Made by a program: the position numbers and the translations under genes. From Paraburkholderia franconis (GTDB lineage: Bacteria > Pseudomonadota > Gammaproteobacteria > Burkholderiales > Burkholderiaceae), in assembly GCF_009362735.1 (NCBI RefSeq), contig NZ_WHNP01000020.1, forward strand, positions 62,001 through 126,000: a DNA stretch of 64,000 nt. The letters run 5' to 3'. Positions 48,949-58,852 of the stretch are shown here, piece by piece. Position 1 is the stretch's first letter, and the number at the start of each line of letters is the position of its first letter. The notes beneath the pieces were generated by a model. It was given only the letters and a program-made list of their open reading frames with translations, did no database searches and was not told the origin of the DNA.

Positions 48949-49876
48949 CGGTGCTCCCAATATTGCAACATCGTCTGCACGCGCGATGCGTCGAGGCATC
49001 GGCGAGTATTTCGAGCGGAACTGCTCCCCCGGGTCGTCGGCGGCTGGATGACCACTGCGTACCGGTCGCGCAGCGGTTCTCATGCGCGCATGAAGCTCCG
49101 ATCGCAGCATCGCGAACCGTTAGCCTGCTTACGACGGCGTAAGCAAAATGATAGGTATCGCTTCCAGCCGCTTATGTACGCTATCCCTCGCAAGAATTTA
49201 GGTGCGGATTAACTTCACACGATATTCGTCGACACGCGAAAGAACGCTTCGGCGACTCGATCCATAAAACCGTCAACGGGACAAAAGAAGCCGATGATCA
49301 GGATTTCAGATGTCGCTCGGCGTCCATTGCAATCGTCGCTGAACGTCCGACGCGGAAGCCGCACATCGACCCGTTCACTGAGCTTTATCTCACGCCGACC
49401 ACAGAGCCGTTAACGTGCGCATCTTCCCCCGTATTCCGCGACACCGGCAAAAAATGCATGGACGCAGCCCGGATTTTTTTCGCAGGAGCCTCATGACTTT
49501 GCCGTGGCCATCTACGGTCTTCTGCGCGCTTCCTAACGGAACCGTTGCAAGCTGTCGCCAACCGCGGAAAATTGCGTGCGCCCCCCTGAAAACACGGTGT
49601 TTTCCGATAGTGCATCGCAGCGGATATCGCGCTAATCTCACTCCCGCTGTCGCAAGGAAGCGCACTGCCGAGGCACCGCAAGCAGGCTGCCACGCATCGC
49701 GGCAACAGCACATCCGGCGTACCCAGAACGCCCGCGATCGTCGAGCGCCGACGATGCCGCGGCACTTTCCCGTCGCCGGATTCAAGGCGGACGTTCACCG
49801 TCCCGATTCGCCAGCAGCATTTGCATGACCGACACGCGAGACGCGCCGCGCCCGACGCCCGCGCCTTGCCCGGTTC
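48949..49876. other. Long gene-free region between the carrier protein and bioA
   Basis: In 928 bases I find no supported gene; open frames such as the plus-strand one at 49415-49828 have compositions typical of spurious frames. AT-richer stretches at 49140-49230 and 49255-49310 may be the promoter of the carrier-protein unit. The perfect 17-base palindrome GAAAACAC-G-GTGTTTTC at 49588-49604 is a candidate operator about 290 bases before bioA. No BioR-like or BirA-like palindrome is seen. Confidence 0.5.
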
Positions 49877-51238
49877 ATGGTCGGAGTTGTTTTGAACACA
49901 CAAGTAACGGAAGACTGGGTCGCCCGCAGCCTGCGCGCCGTGTGGCATCCCTGCACGCAGATGAAACATCACGAGCGTTATCCGCTCGTGCCCGTTTCGC
50001 GTGGCGCGGGCGCATGGCTTTACGATCGCGCGGGACATCGCTATCTCGACGCGATCAGTTCGTGGTGGGTCAACCTGTTCGGCCACGCGAACCCGCGCAT
50101 CAACGCCGCGCTGAAGGATCAGCTAGACACGCTCGAGCACGCGATGCTCGCCGGCTGCACGCACGAGCCCGCCATCGAGCTCGCGGAGCGTCTCGGCGCG
50201 CTGACGCAAAACACGCTCGGTCACGCGTTCTTCGCGTCGGATGGCGCGTCGGCCGTCGAGATCGCGCTGAAGATGAGCTTCCACTCGTGGCGCAATCGCG
50301 GCTACGACTACAAGCGCGAGTTCGTGTGCGTTGCGAACAGCTATCACGGCGAGACGATCGGCGCGCTCGGCGTCACCGATGTCGCGCTCTTCAAGGATGC
50401 CTATGATCCGCTGATCCGCAACGCGCATGTCGTCGCGTCGCCGGATGCGCGTTTCGCGCGCGAAGGCGAAACGGCCGCCGACGTCGCGCAACGCGCGCTC
50501 GACGACGTGCGCTCGCTGTTCGAAGCGCGCGCGAACAACATCGCCGCACTGATCGTCGAACCGCTCGTGCAATGCGCGGCCGGCATGGCGATGCACGACC
50601 CGTCGTACATCGCGGGCTTGCGCGCGCTATGCGATCACTATGGCGTACATCTGATCGCCGATGAAATCGCCGTCGGCTGCGGACGCACGGGCACCTTCTT
50701 CGCGTGCGAACAGGCGCACGTGTGGCCAGATTTCCTGTGCCTGTCGAAAGGAATCAGCGGCGGCTATCTGCCATTGTCGATCGTGCTGTCGCGCGACGAG
50801 ATCTTCGCGGCCTTCTACGACGACGACACGACGCGCGGCTTCCTGCATTCGCATTCGTACACGGGCAATCCGCTCGCGTGCCGCGCCGCGCTCGCGACGC
50901 TCGATCTGTTCGTCACCGACAACGTGCTCGCCGCGAACGCGACGAAATCGGCTGCGCTGCGTGCCGCGCTCGAACCGCTCGCGCAGCATGCGCATGTGCG
51001 CAATCTGCGTCAGCGCGGCACGATCATCGCGTTCGATGCCGAAATCGAAGACGCCCACGCCGCGAAGACCTTCTCGCGCCGCTTCTTCGAAAACGCGCTC
51101 AAGCGTGAACTGCTGCTGCGCCCGATCGGCACGACGGTGTATCTGATGCCGCCGTACATCCTCGACGACGAAGAAATCGCGCTGCTCGCCGAACGCACGC
51201 GCGCGGCCTTCGAAGCGACCTTGGCGGAGGTGCGCTGA
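49877..51238 (+). CDS. bioA: Adenosylmethionine--8-amino-7-oxononanoate aminotransferase
   Basis: A 453-residue PLP-dependent class III aminotransferase in biotin synthesis, turning KAPA into DAPA. Seen are [59 protein letters not shown], and the PLP lysine in LSKGISGG (about K291). The frame opens at ATG 49877, but GGAG lies six bases before a TTG at 49892 (giving MNTQVTEDW), which may be the real start. bioF starts on the last base of its stop codon. First gene of bioA-bioF-bioD-bioB. Confidence 0.94.
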   Translation: MVGVVLNTQVTEDWVARSLRAVWHPCTQMKHHERYPLVPVSRGAGAWLYDRAGHRYLDAISSWWVNLFGHANPRINAALKDQLDTLEHAMLAGCTHEPAIELAERLGALTQNTLGHAFFASDGASAVEIALKMSFHSWRNRGYDYKREFVCVANSYHGETIGALGVTDVALFKDAYDPLIRNAHVVASPDARFAREGETAADVAQRALDDVRSLFEARANNIAALIVEPLVQCAAGMAMHDPSYIAGLRALCDHYGVHLIADEIAVGCGRTGTFFACEQAHVWPDFLCLSKGISGGYLPLSIVLSRDEIFAAFYDDDTTRGFLHSHSYTGNPLACRAALATLDLFVTDNVLAANATKSAALRAALEPLAQHAHVRNLRQRGTIIAFDAEIEDAHAAKTFSRRFFENALKRELLLRPIGTTVYLMPPYILDDEEIALLAERTRAAFEATLAEVR

Positions 51239-52422
51239 TGCAGTTGCTCGAAACGCTCGAACAAGGGCTGAAGGATATCGACGCGCTTGGCCTGCGCCGT
51301 CGCCGCCGTACCATCGACTCGCCGTGCTCGGCGCACATGACCGTCGACAGCCGCGACATGATCGGCTTCGCGAGCAACGACTATCTCGGGCTCGCCGCGC
51401 ATCCGCTGCTCGTCGCCGCGATGACGGAAGGCGCGCGCCGCTATGGCGCAGGCAGCGGCGGCTCGCATCTGCTGGGCGGCCACTCGCGCGCGCACGCGCA
51501 AGTCGAAGACGATCTCGCGGCCTTCGCGGGCGGCTTCGTCGACAATCCGCGCGCGCTGTACTTCAGCACCGGCTATATGGCGAATCTCGCCACGCTCACG
51601 GCGCTCGCGGGACGCGGCACGGCGCTGTTCTCCGATGCGCTCAATCACGCATCGCTGATCGACGGCGCACGGCTCTCGCGCGCCGAGATCCAGATCTATC
51701 CGCACGCGGACGCCGAAGCATTGAGCGCGATGCTCGATGCGTCGGACGCCGCCGTCAAGCTGATCGTCACCGACACCGTGTTCAGCATGGACGGCGACGT
51801 TGCACCGCTCGCCCGTCTGCTCGAACTCGCGGAACAGCATGGCGCGTGGCTCGTCGTCGACGATGCGCACGGCTTCGGCGTGCTCGGTCCGCAAGGACGC
51901 GGCGCCGTCGCCGAGGCCGCGCTGCTCTCGCCGCATCTGATCTCGATCGGCACGCTCGGCAAGGCGGCGGGCGTGTCGGGCGCGTTCGTCGTCGCGCACG
52001 AAACGGTGATCGAATGGCTCGTGCAGCGTGCGCGGCCGTATATCTTCACGACGGCGTCGGTGCCCGCTGCCGCGCATGCCGTGTCCGCGAGCCTGCGCAT
52101 CATCGAAGGCATCGAGGGCGACCAGCGACGCGCTCATCTACGCTCGCTGATCGAACGCACGCGCGAAATGCTCAAGCGCACGCCGTGGCTTCCCGTCGAT
52201 TCTCAGACGGCCGTGCAGCCGCTCGTCATCGGCGCGAACGAGGCGACGCTCGAGGTGGCCGCGTCGCTCGATCGCGCGAATCTCTGGGTGCCCGCAATCC
52301 GCCCGCCGACGGTGCCCGAAGGCACGTCGCGTCTGCGCATTTCGCTGTCGGCGGCGCATTCGCACAGCGACCTCGATCAGCTCGAACACGCATTGACGAA
52401 GACGGCGGAGACGCTCGCATGA
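51238..52422 (+). CDS. bioF: 8-amino-7-oxononanoate synthase
   Basis: A 394-residue PLP enzyme that condenses pimeloyl-ACP and alanine. [13 protein letters not shown] at about 43-55, [23 protein letters not shown] (PLP-contacting Asp) and the lysine in [13 protein letters not shown] (about K242) are all present. It overlaps bioA by one base (TGATG) and bioD by four bases, so all are translationally coupled. Confidence 0.96.
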   Translation: MQLLETLEQGLKDIDALGLRRRRRTIDSPCSAHMTVDSRDMIGFASNDYLGLAAHPLLVAAMTEGARRYGAGSGGSHLLGGHSRAHAQVEDDLAAFAGGFVDNPRALYFSTGYMANLATLTALAGRGTALFSDALNHASLIDGARLSRAEIQIYPHADAEALSAMLDASDAAVKLIVTDTVFSMDGDVAPLARLLELAEQHGAWLVVDDAHGFGVLGPQGRGAVAEAALLSPHLISIGTLGKAAGVSGAFVVAHETVIEWLVQRARPYIFTTASVPAAAHAVSASLRIIEGIEGDQRRAHLRSLIERTREMLKRTPWLPVDSQTAVQPLVIGANEATLEVAASLDRANLWVPAIRPPTVPEGTSRLRISLSAAHSHSDLDQLEHALTKTAETLA

Positions 52423-53138
52423 GCCGCGCGCTGTCTCTCTTCGTGACGGGCACGGATACGGAAATCGGCAAGACGCTGGTATCGGCGGCGCTGCTGCGCG
52501 GCTTCGCGCGCGACGGCTTGCGCGCAGCCGCAATGAAGCCGGTTGCAGCGGGCGCGTCGATGCTGGACGGCGCGCTGCACAACGAAGACGCCGATCAGCT
52601 CGACGCCGCCGCCAACGTGCTGCTGCCGCCCGACATCCGCACGCCGTTCATGCTGAAGGAACCGGCCGCGCCGCACATCGCCGCCGCGCACGAAAGCGTC
52701 ACGCTCGACATGACGCGCATCGTCGACGCGCACCAGGCGGCGCTACGGATGGCCGATGTCGTCGTCGTGGAAGGCGTCGGCGGCTTTCGCGTGCCGCTCA
52801 CCGATGCGCACGATACCGCCGATCTCGCCGTCGCATTGAATCTGCCCGTGGTGCTCGTCGTCGGCATGCGGCTTGGCTGCATCAGCCATGCGCTGCTGAC
52901 GGCGGAAGCGATCGTCGCGCGCGGGCTTCCCATCGCGGGCTGGGTAGCGAACCGCGTCGATCCCGCAATGCAATTCGCCGACGAGAACATTGCCGCGATC
53001 CGCGAGCGGCTCGACCGCCAATACCGCGCGCCGCTGCTTGGCAGCGTGCCACAGCTGAGCCCTGCGTCGCCGGACAGCGCCGCGACGCATCTCGACACCG
53101 CCCGACTGTTGCAGACGCTGCGTGCCGCGCAGCGCTGA
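52419..53138 (+). CDS. bioD: Dethiobiotin synthetase
   Basis: A 239-residue P-loop enzyme that closes the ureido ring of dethiobiotin with ATP and CO2. GTDTEIGKT at 11-19 is the nucleotide loop, MKPVAAG near 39 binds substrate, and [12 protein letters not shown] holds the Mg2+-binding glutamate. Start overlaps bioF by ATGA. bioB follows after 35 bases. The frame upstream of 52419 is a shadow inside bioF. Confidence 0.95.
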   Translation: MSRALSLFVTGTDTEIGKTLVSAALLRGFARDGLRAAAMKPVAAGASMLDGALHNEDADQLDAAANVLLPPDIRTPFMLKEPAAPHIAAAHESVTLDMTRIVDAHQAALRMADVVVVEGVGGFRVPLTDAHDTADLAVALNLPVVLVVGMRLGCISHALLTAEAIVARGLPIAGWVANRVDPAMQFADENIAAIRERLDRQYRAPLLGSVPQLSPASPDSAATHLDTARLLQTLRAAQR

Positions 53139-53173
53139 ATCTTCGAAAAAAACGAATCATCAAGGATGGACCC

Positions 53174-54232
53174 ATGAGCCATATCAACACCGCCCCTCTG
53201 CCCGTCACGCCGTCCCAGGCGGCAGCCGCCGCCGACGCAGCCGCGCCGCGCTGGCGCGTCGCCGATGTCGTGGCGCTGTATGAACTGCCGTTCAACGATC
53301 TGCTGTTCCGCGCGCAACAGGTGCATCGCGAGCACTTCGATGCGAACACCGTGCAGCTGTCCACGCTGCTGTCGATCAAGACGGGCGGCTGCGAGGAAGA
53401 CTGTGCGTACTGCCCGCAATCCGTGCATCACGATACGGGGCTGACGGCCGAAAAGCTGATGGACGTCGAAGACGTGCTGGCGGCTGCGCGCATCGCGAAG
53501 GAAAACGGCGCGACGCGCTTCTGCATGGGCGCGGCATGGCGCAATCCGAAGGACCGCCACCTCGAACCGATCAAGGACATGATTCGTGGCGTAAAGTCGA
53601 TGGGTCTCGAAACCTGTGTGACGCTCGGCATGCTCGAAACGCATCAGGCGCAAGGTCTACGCGAGGCGGGGCTCGACTACTACAACCATAATCTCGATAC
53701 GTCGCCGGAGTTCTACGGCCAGATCATCTCGACGCGCACGTATCAGGATCGCCTCGAGACGCTCGAACGCGTGCGCGACGCGGGCATCAACGTGTGCTGC
53801 GGCGGGATCGTCGGCATGGGCGAATCGCGCCGCGAACGCGCGGGCCTGATCGCGCAGCTCGCGAACATGGAGCCGTATCCGGAATCGGTGCCGATCAACA
53901 ATCTCGTACAGGTCGAAGGCACGCCGCTCACCGGCACGGAAGCGCTCGATCCGTTCGAATTCGTGCGCACGATCGCCGTCGCACGCATCACGATGCCGCG
54001 CGCGATGGTGCGCCTGTCCGCAGGCCGCGAGCAGATGGACGAAGCGCTGCAGGCAATGTGCTTTCTCGCTGGCGCAAACTCGATCTTCTACGGCGATCAG
54101 TTGCTGACGACCAGCAACCCGCAGGCGGAAGCCGACCGCAAGCTGCTGGAGCGGCTCGGCATTCGCGCGGAGGCCGCACAGCAGATGCCGCTCGAACGCA
54201 GCGGATGCGAGCATGGTTGCGACGGGCATTGA
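53174..54232 (+). CDS. bioB: Biotin synthase
   Basis: A 352-residue radical-SAM enzyme that inserts sulfur into dethiobiotin. The cluster cysteines are C73, C77 and C80 ([13 protein letters not shown]); the auxiliary [2Fe-2S] ligands lie in [17 protein letters not shown] and [14 protein letters not shown], with the arginine ligand expected in MVRLSAGR. Family length is normal. Last gene of the operon; a strong terminator follows about 50 bases later. Confidence 0.96.
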   Translation: MSHINTAPLPVTPSQAAAAADAAAPRWRVADVVALYELPFNDLLFRAQQVHREHFDANTVQLSTLLSIKTGGCEEDCAYCPQSVHHDTGLTAEKLMDVEDVLAAARIAKENGATRFCMGAAWRNPKDRHLEPIKDMIRGVKSMGLETCVTLGMLETHQAQGLREAGLDYYNHNLDTSPEFYGQIISTRTYQDRLETLERVRDAGINVCCGGIVGMGESRRERAGLIAQLANMEPYPESVPINNLVQVEGTPLTGTEALDPFEFVRTIAVARITMPRAMVRLSAGREQMDEALQAMCFLAGANSIFYGDQLLTTSNPQAEADRKLLERLGIRAEAAQQMPLERSGCEHGCDGH

Positions 54233-54283
54233 ACGTCGTGTCTGTGCCCGTTAGTTGGCGCGATTGAATTGCATCACTCAGGA

Positions 54284-54318
54284 AAGGCCGCTTCGAACAA
54301 TCGAAGCGGCCTTTTTTC
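54284..54318 (+). terminator. Intrinsic terminator of the biotin operon
   Basis: AAGGCCGCTTCGA pairs perfectly with TCGAAGCGGCCTT around the loop ACAA, followed by TTTTCG. Thirteen-pair stem. Confidence 0.94.
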
Positions 54319-54538
54319 GTTGTTCTCGCGTTCAAAAAAAGCCGCGACCTTGCACACGATTCCAAGACATACCGAGAGCGATTCCTACGCCTTCTGGCCA
54401 GGTTTTCCGACATGTCGATTGCACGTACGATCGGTTCACAGAGTGGCTCGTGAATCGTAGATCGCCACGCTGCGGCGCAATTTACACTCGTCGGTCCGTC
54501 GAGTATCTGATCAAACAGAACCCTGCGTAGGAGGGAAT

Positions 54539-54871
54539 TTGCTTACGATGATGCAAATGAAAACGATGGAAAAACCTGTCGCGAAGCGCCGCTTCCACGC
54601 GCTTCGCCTGATTCACGGCGGTATCAACATGGAGGCACGAATGACTCGGGCTGAAACGACGATCGAACATATTCTCCAAGACCTCGAAGACCTCAAGCGT
54701 GAAGTGCGCGAGTTGAAGGTCTATGTGGATGAACGCATCCGCCTCTTCGAGGCGAAGATGGATGCGCGTTTCAGCGCGCTGGAATCCTCCATGCGCACCG
54801 AGTTCCGCCTGTTGTGGGCCGCGAACTTCGCGCTCGCCGGAATCCTCGCGAAGGGCTTCCACTGGATCTGA
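54539..54871 (+). CDS. Small coiled-coil protein with C-terminal membrane segment
   Basis: Unrecognised family. Residues RAETTIEHILQDLEDLKREVRELKVYVDERIRLFEAKMDARFSALESSM form a strong heptad coiled coil, and LLWAANFALAGILAKGFHWI at the end is a likely membrane helix or tail anchor. Two starts compete: the long form begins near 54539-54548 after AGGAGGG, and a short form of 76 residues begins at ATG 54641 with GGAGG in ideal position. The N-terminal 30 residues of the long form are basic (KPVAKRRFHALRL). Such short coiled-coil membrane proteins often sit in phage-like or stress loci, but no phage genes are near. Confidence 0.65.
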   Translation: MLTMMQMKTMEKPVAKRRFHALRLIHGGINMEARMTRAETTIEHILQDLEDLKREVRELKVYVDERIRLFEAKMDARFSALESSMRTEFRLLWAANFALAGILAKGFHWI

Positions 54872-54920
54872 GCGACATTGCGCCGCGGTATGGGCGCGCT
54901 CATGCGTGTCCCGCGTGCGC

Positions 54921-55523
54921 TCAGTTCGATGCCTGCAAGTCCAGCTCCGGCGCTTCGTCACGGAACCGCAGCGGCGCGGCGCAATGAGCAAGCGTATCCA
55001 CGAAGTACTTCGCACGCGGCCACGGTCCAAAGCCCGCCGCTGTGTTGATGTGGCCGGCGTCGCCCAGATTGACGAACGCACTGCCCACATGCCGCGCCAG
55101 TTCGCGCGCATCGGCAACGGGCATCCATGGGTCCGTCTCGCTGCCGATCAGAATCGACGGCACGCCGAGGCGCCGCGCGTCGAACGCCCCCGCGAACTCG
55201 AATTTCTTCGGGCTCGCCGGCGCGACAAACAGCACACCCGCGATATCGGCCACGTGCACGCCTTGCAGCAACGCATGCGCGGTCGCAAGACACCCGAAGC
55301 TGTGCGCGGCGAGCACGAACGGTCCGCGCTCGCTCGCGAGCAGATCGCGCACGGCCTTGGCCCACTGGGCGAGGTTCGGCGCGTCCCAATCCGCCTGCTC
55401 GACGCGCAGTGAGCGCGAAAACTGGCGTTCAAGCCAGCTCTGCCAATGCGCGCCCTCGCTGCCGTGCAGGCCCGGCACGGTCACGAGTCGTGGCGGCCAG
55501 ATCGATCGGGTGCACGAAAACAT
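54921..55523 (-). CDS. RBBP9/YdeN-like serine hydrolase
   Basis: A 200-residue compact hydrolase of the RBBP9 (DUF1234) group: VTVPGLHGSEGAHWQSWLE at the start, DWDAPNLAQWAKAV, nucleophile in LAAHSFGCLA, acid in SETDPWMPVADA and histidine in GDAGHINTAAGFGPW. GAGGAAAGA precedes the ATG at 55523. Cytoplasmic, no signal peptide. Substrates of this group are unknown; human RBBP9 cleaves aromatic amides. Divergent from the VOC gene. Confidence 0.88.
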   Translation of the reverse strand: MFSCTRSIWPPRLVTVPGLHGSEGAHWQSWLERQFSRSLRVEQADWDAPNLAQWAKAVRDLLASERGPFVLAAHSFGCLATAHALLQGVHVADIAGVLFVAPASPKKFEFAGAFDARRLGVPSILIGSETDPWMPVADARELARHVGSAFVNLGDAGHINTAAGFGPWPRAKYFVDTLAHCAAPLRFRDEAPELDLQASN

Positions 55524-55725
55524 GATTCTTTCCTCGTCGCCGGAATCCTGGAAATCATTGTCGCGTGTGCAACGGACAGCTTGAACCAATTTTTCGTGCT
55601 TTACATATCCCGACGCCGCTGCACCGGCCCGCGCCCGGATGCTGGCGGCGCTTCACGCCTGCCGGAACGCGCGCGAACGGCGGCGAAAAAGTAGAATGAA
55701 GCCTATCCATAAGAGGAGTGGCCCC

Positions 55726-56172
55726 ATGTCGCAGACTTCGTCCGCAACGCCACGTGCGCTGCAGCCCTTTCATCTGGCATTTCCCGTCACCAGCCTCGAG
55801 AACGCGCGCGCGTTCTATGGCGATCTGCTCGGCTGCCCGGAAGGCCGCAGTTCGCCGGAATGGGTCGACTTCGATTTCTTCGGCCATCAGCTGGTCGCGC
55901 ATCTTTCGCCGGAGGAAGCGGGCCACAAGAGCGTCAATCAAGTGGACGGCGACAATGTTCCCGTGCGTCACTTCGGCGTCGTGCTGACCATGGACGACTG
56001 GCACGCGCTCGCGGAAAAGCTTCGCGCGGCGGGCACGAAGTTCATCATCGAGCCGCACATCCGCTTCAAGGGCGAAGTCGGCGAACAGGCGACGATGTTC
56101 TTTCTCGATCCGTGCGGCAACGCGCTCGAGTTCAAGGCTTTCGCCGACATCAGCCGGCTGTTCGCCAAGTGA
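55726..56172 (+). CDS. VOC-family protein (glyoxalase/dioxygenase fold)
   Basis: A 148-residue vicinal-oxygen-chelate protein with two beta-alpha-beta modules: [23 protein letters not shown] starts the first, [19 protein letters not shown] the second, and [15 protein letters not shown] ends it. The putative metal residues are His in FHLAF, His in VRHFG and Glu in LEFKAF. AGGAG lies nine bases before the ATG. Could be a dioxygenase or a lyase; the ghrA gene starts 23 bases later, so the two are likely co-transcribed. Confidence 0.87.
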   Translation: MSQTSSATPRALQPFHLAFPVTSLENARAFYGDLLGCPEGRSSPEWVDFDFFGHQLVAHLSPEEAGHKSVNQVDGDNVPVRHFGVVLTMDDWHALAEKLRAAGTKFIIEPHIRFKGEVGEQATMFFLDPCGNALEFKAFADISRLFAK

Positions 56173-56195
56173 CGGCAACGCTCACCCGCTCACGC

Positions 56196-57137
56196 ATGAA
56201 AGTCCTGTTCTATACGCCGCAGTCCGACACCGCCGCCTGGCTGCACGACCTGTCGCGCGCGTTGCCCGACGTCGACCTGCGCGAGTGGCAACCGGGCGAC
56301 GATGCCCCTGCCGATGTGGCCGTCGTCTGGCGGCCGCCGCGTGAAATGCTCGCGGGTCGCAACGATCTGCGCGCGATCTTCAACCTGGGTGCGGGCGTCG
56401 ACGCGATTCTGGCGCTCGAACGTGAGTATCCCGGTACGTTGCCGCGCGGCGCGCAACTCGTGCGTCTCGAAGACACGGGCATGGCGCAGCAGATGGCGGA
56501 ATACGTGACGCACGCGGTACTGCGCTACCTGCGCCGTTTCGACGAGTACGATCTGCTTCAGAAGCAGCAGCGCTGGCATGTGCTCGATCCGCATCCACGC
56601 GAGACGTTCACGATCGGCGTGCTCGGTCTGGGCGTGCTCGGCTCGCATGTCGCGCAAACGCTGGTGTTGCTCGGGTTTCCGGTGCGCGGCTTCAGCCGCG
56701 GCGCGCGGCAGATCGACGGCGTGGAGACATTCGCGGGCGACGGAGAGTTCGATACGTTCCTCGATGGGGTCAAGGTGCTCGTCAACCTGTTGCCGCACAC
56801 GCCTGAAACGCACGGCGTGCTGAACAAGGCCCGCCTGTCGAAGCTCGCGCGCGGTGCGTACCTCGTCAACATCGCGCGCGGCGCGCATCTCGTCGAACAG
56901 GATCTGCTGGACGCGCTCGACGAAGGCCAGATCGCGGCCGCGACGCTCGATGTGTTCGTCGAGGAGCCGCTGCCGTCGCATCATCCGTTCTGGACACATC
57001 CGCGCATCGCGATCACGCCGCATATCTCGGCATTGACGCTGCGCGAAGAAAGCGTCGTGCAGATTGCGCAGAAAATCGGCGCGTTGAAACGCGGCGAGGC
57101 GATCGGCGGAATCATCGACATCGCGCGCGGGTATTGA
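56196..57137 (+). CDS. ghrA: Glyoxylate/hydroxypyruvate reductase A
   Basis: A 313-residue D-2-hydroxyacid dehydrogenase reducing glyoxylate or hydroxypyruvate with NADPH. The dinucleotide motif GLGVLGSHVAQTL is near 147, the catalytic arginine in NIARGAHLVE, Glu in VFVEEPLP and the histidine in ITPHISA. It fits the GhrA subgroup (length 312 in E. coli). ATG 56196 is used; an in-frame GTG at 56169 overlapping the VOC stop is an alternative. Downstream lies the hairpin-repeat array B. Confidence 0.9.
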   Translation: MKVLFYTPQSDTAAWLHDLSRALPDVDLREWQPGDDAPADVAVVWRPPREMLAGRNDLRAIFNLGAGVDAILALEREYPGTLPRGAQLVRLEDTGMAQQMAEYVTHAVLRYLRRFDEYDLLQKQQRWHVLDPHPRETFTIGVLGLGVLGSHVAQTLVLLGFPVRGFSRGARQIDGVETFAGDGEFDTFLDGVKVLVNLLPHTPETHGVLNKARLSKLARGAYLVNIARGAHLVEQDLLDALDEGQIAAATLDVFVEEPLPSHHPFWTHPRIAITPHISALTLREESVVQIAQKIGALKRGEAIGGIIDIARGY

Positions 57138-57198
57138 TTTCGCCAACGTTAGAAAGCAGAAGAGCCGCTTCATTCGAGCGCATGGGCGGGCTAAGCGT

Positions 57199-57360
57199 AA
57201 GACTGGGGTAGGCGCTAAAGCGCCAACTTTGGTCGACCGCGTTGCATGGGACCGGAGCAGGTGCTCTGCATGGGGCTGGAGTAAGTGCTAAAGCGCCAAC
57301 TCCGGTCGACCGCCTTGCATGGGACCGGAGTACGGCGCTAAAGCGCCAACTCCGGTCGAC
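57199..57360 (+). repeat. Tandem hairpin-repeat array B in the mvaB leader
   Basis: Three units of about 50 bases in the mvaB sense. The last unit has outer stem GACCGGAGT (57323-57331) paired with ACTCCGGTC (57349-57357) and an inner GGCGC/GCGCC hairpin closed by TAAA. The first unit pairs GACTGGGGT with ACTTTGGTC using G-U pairs. Unit ends carry GTCGAC and starts TTGCATGGGAC. The middle unit contains the same fused junction (GTGCTCTGCA then GGGGCTGGAGTA) as array A. The final GTCGAC is two bases from the AGGAGA ribosome site of mvaB. See array A at 19061-19259. Confidence 0.87.
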
Positions 57361-57373
57361 ACAGGAGACAGAC

Positions 57374-58300
57374 ATGGCTGTGCCACAAGCAGTAAAAATC
57401 GTCGAAGTCGGTCCGCGCGATGGACTGCAAAACGAGAAGGAATTCGTGCCGACCGAGGTCAAGATCGAGTTGATCAACCGGCTGTCGGCGGCCGGGTTCA
57501 GAAATGTCGAGGCGGCTTCGTTCGTATCGCCGAAATGGGTGCCGCAAATGGCCGACGGCGCCGAAGTGATGGCGGGCATCGAACGCAGGCCAGGTACGAT
57601 CTACTCGGTGCTGACGCCGAACATGCGCGGCCTCGAAGGCGCCGTCGCCGCGCGCGCCGACGAGATTGTGATCTTCGGCGCCGCCAGCGAAGCGTTCTCG
57701 CAGAAGAACATCAATTGCAGCATCGCGGAAAGCATCGAACGCTTCGTGCCCGTCGCGCAAGCCGCAAAAGAAAAAGGCTTGCGCGTGCGTGGCAGCGTGT
57801 CGTGCTCGCTCGGCTGTCCGTATCAGGGCGACGTGCCCGTCGCGTCCGTGGTCGACGTCGTCGAGCGCTTCGCCGCGCTGGGCTGCGACGAGATCGATAT
57901 CGCCGATACGATCGGCGTCGGCACGCCGAAGCGCACGCAAGAAGTGTTCGCGGCCGTCACGCAGGTGTTTCCGCGTGAACGTCTTTCGGGCCACTTCCAC
58001 GATACCTACGGCCAGGCGCTTGCCAACATCTACGCCGCATTGCAGGAAGGCATCGAGATTTTTCACGCATCGGTGGCGGGGCTCGGCGGCTGTCCGTATG
58101 CGAAGGGCGCGACGGGCAACGTCGCAACGGAAGACGTGCTGTATCTGATGAACGGACTCGGCATCGAGACGGGCATCGATCTCGCGCAAGTCGTCGAGAT
58201 CGGCGATTTCATTTCGACTTCGATCGGCAAGCCGAACGTATCGCGCGCGGGCAAAGCGCTGCTGGCGAAAGCGCGCAGCGAAAAGGCCACCTGCGTGTGA
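57374..58300 (+). CDS. mvaB: Hydroxymethylglutaryl-CoA lyase
   Basis: A 308-residue enzyme cleaving HMG-CoA to acetoacetate and acetyl-CoA, the last step of leucine degradation. VGPRDGLQNEK at 12-22 contains the catalytic arginine R15, HFHDTYGQ at 207 holds metal ligands, and GLGGCPYAKG at 236-245 carries the signature cysteine C240. ATG 57374 follows AGGAGA directly after repeat array B; the open frame that continues upstream through the repeats (a repeated KAPTPVD translation) is an artefact. First gene of an overlapping five-gene operon. Confidence 0.94.
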   Translation: MAVPQAVKIVEVGPRDGLQNEKEFVPTEVKIELINRLSAAGFRNVEAASFVSPKWVPQMADGAEVMAGIERRPGTIYSVLTPNMRGLEGAVAARADEIVIFGAASEAFSQKNINCSIAESIERFVPVAQAAKEKGLRVRGSVSCSLGCPYQGDVPVASVVDVVERFAALGCDEIDIADTIGVGTPKRTQEVFAAVTQVFPRERLSGHFHDTYGQALANIYAALQEGIEIFHASVAGLGGCPYAKGATGNVATEDVLYLMNGLGIETGIDLAQVVEIGDFISTSIGKPNVSRAGKALLAKARSEKATCV

Positions 58301-58321
58301 CGCATCAAAGGAACAAAAGAA

Positions 58322-58852
58322 ATGACGGACAACGCAACAGTTCAAACGCCTCAAGCGACTGCTTTCGATTCGCTGCCTGATTCGGCGCGCCGCGTCTCGC
58401 TGCTCTTGCGCGATCGCGGCCACGCCGGGCAAATCGTGATGCTGCCGGAAACGGGCAAGACGTCGGCGGAAGCTGCGGCGGGGCTCGGCTGCTCGATCGC
58501 GCAGATCGCCAAGTCGATCCTCTTCCGTCGCCGCGAAGACGACGCGCCCGTGCTGATCGTCGCGAGCGGTGCAAATCGCGTCGATGAGAAGAAGGTCGCC
58601 GCGCAGGTCGGCGACATCGCGCGCGCCGACGCGAAGTTCGTGCGCGAGAAAACGGGCTATGCGATCGGCGGCGTGTGCCCCATCGGCCATGCGACGCCGC
58701 CCGTCACACTGATCGACGCCGATCTGTTCACGCTCGACAGCCTGTGGGCCGCCGCCGGTCATCCGCACGCAGTGTTCAATCTCACGCCGCAGGAACTCGC
58801 TGCGCTGACGGGCGCGCCCGTCGTCGATGTGGCGCTGCGCGAGACGGCATGA
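58322..58852 (+). CDS. YbaK/EbsC-family (prolyl-tRNA editing-like) protein
   Basis: A 176-residue single-domain protein related to the INS editing domain of prolyl-tRNA synthetase: CSIAQIAKSILFRRR with the conserved lysine, VAAQVGDIARADAKFV, TGYAIGGVCPIGH, FTLDSLWAAAGHPHAVF. Such proteins deacylate mischarged tRNAs; which amino acid is cleared cannot be told. It starts 21 bases after mvaB and overlaps the DUF1289 gene by four bases. Why an editing factor lies in a leucine-degradation operon is unclear, though the gene neighbourhood recurs in this group by inference. Confidence 0.9.
   Translation: MTDNATVQTPQATAFDSLPDSARRVSLLLRDRGHAGQIVMLPETGKTSAEAAAGLGCSIAQIAKSILFRRREDDAPVLIVASGANRVDEKKVAAQVGDIARADAKFVREKTGYAIGGVCPIGHATPPVTLIDADLFTLDSLWAAAGHPHAVFNLTPQELAALTGAPVVDVALRETA

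Noticed and set aside
49415-49828. Plus-strand open frame of 137 codons upstream of bioA
   Set aside because: Arg/Pro/His-rich composition, no ribosome site, no family.
49250-49876. BioR or BirA operator before bioA
   Set aside because: No TTATCTATAA-like or BirA-type palindrome is present.
57199-57360. CRISPR array
   Set aside because: Units are contiguous hairpins without unique spacers, and no cas genes are present.
57242-57373. N-terminal extension of mvaB through the repeats (352-residue version)
   Set aside because: The repeats translate into recurring KAPTPVD by chance of frame; AGGAGA and ATG at 57374 match the family start.
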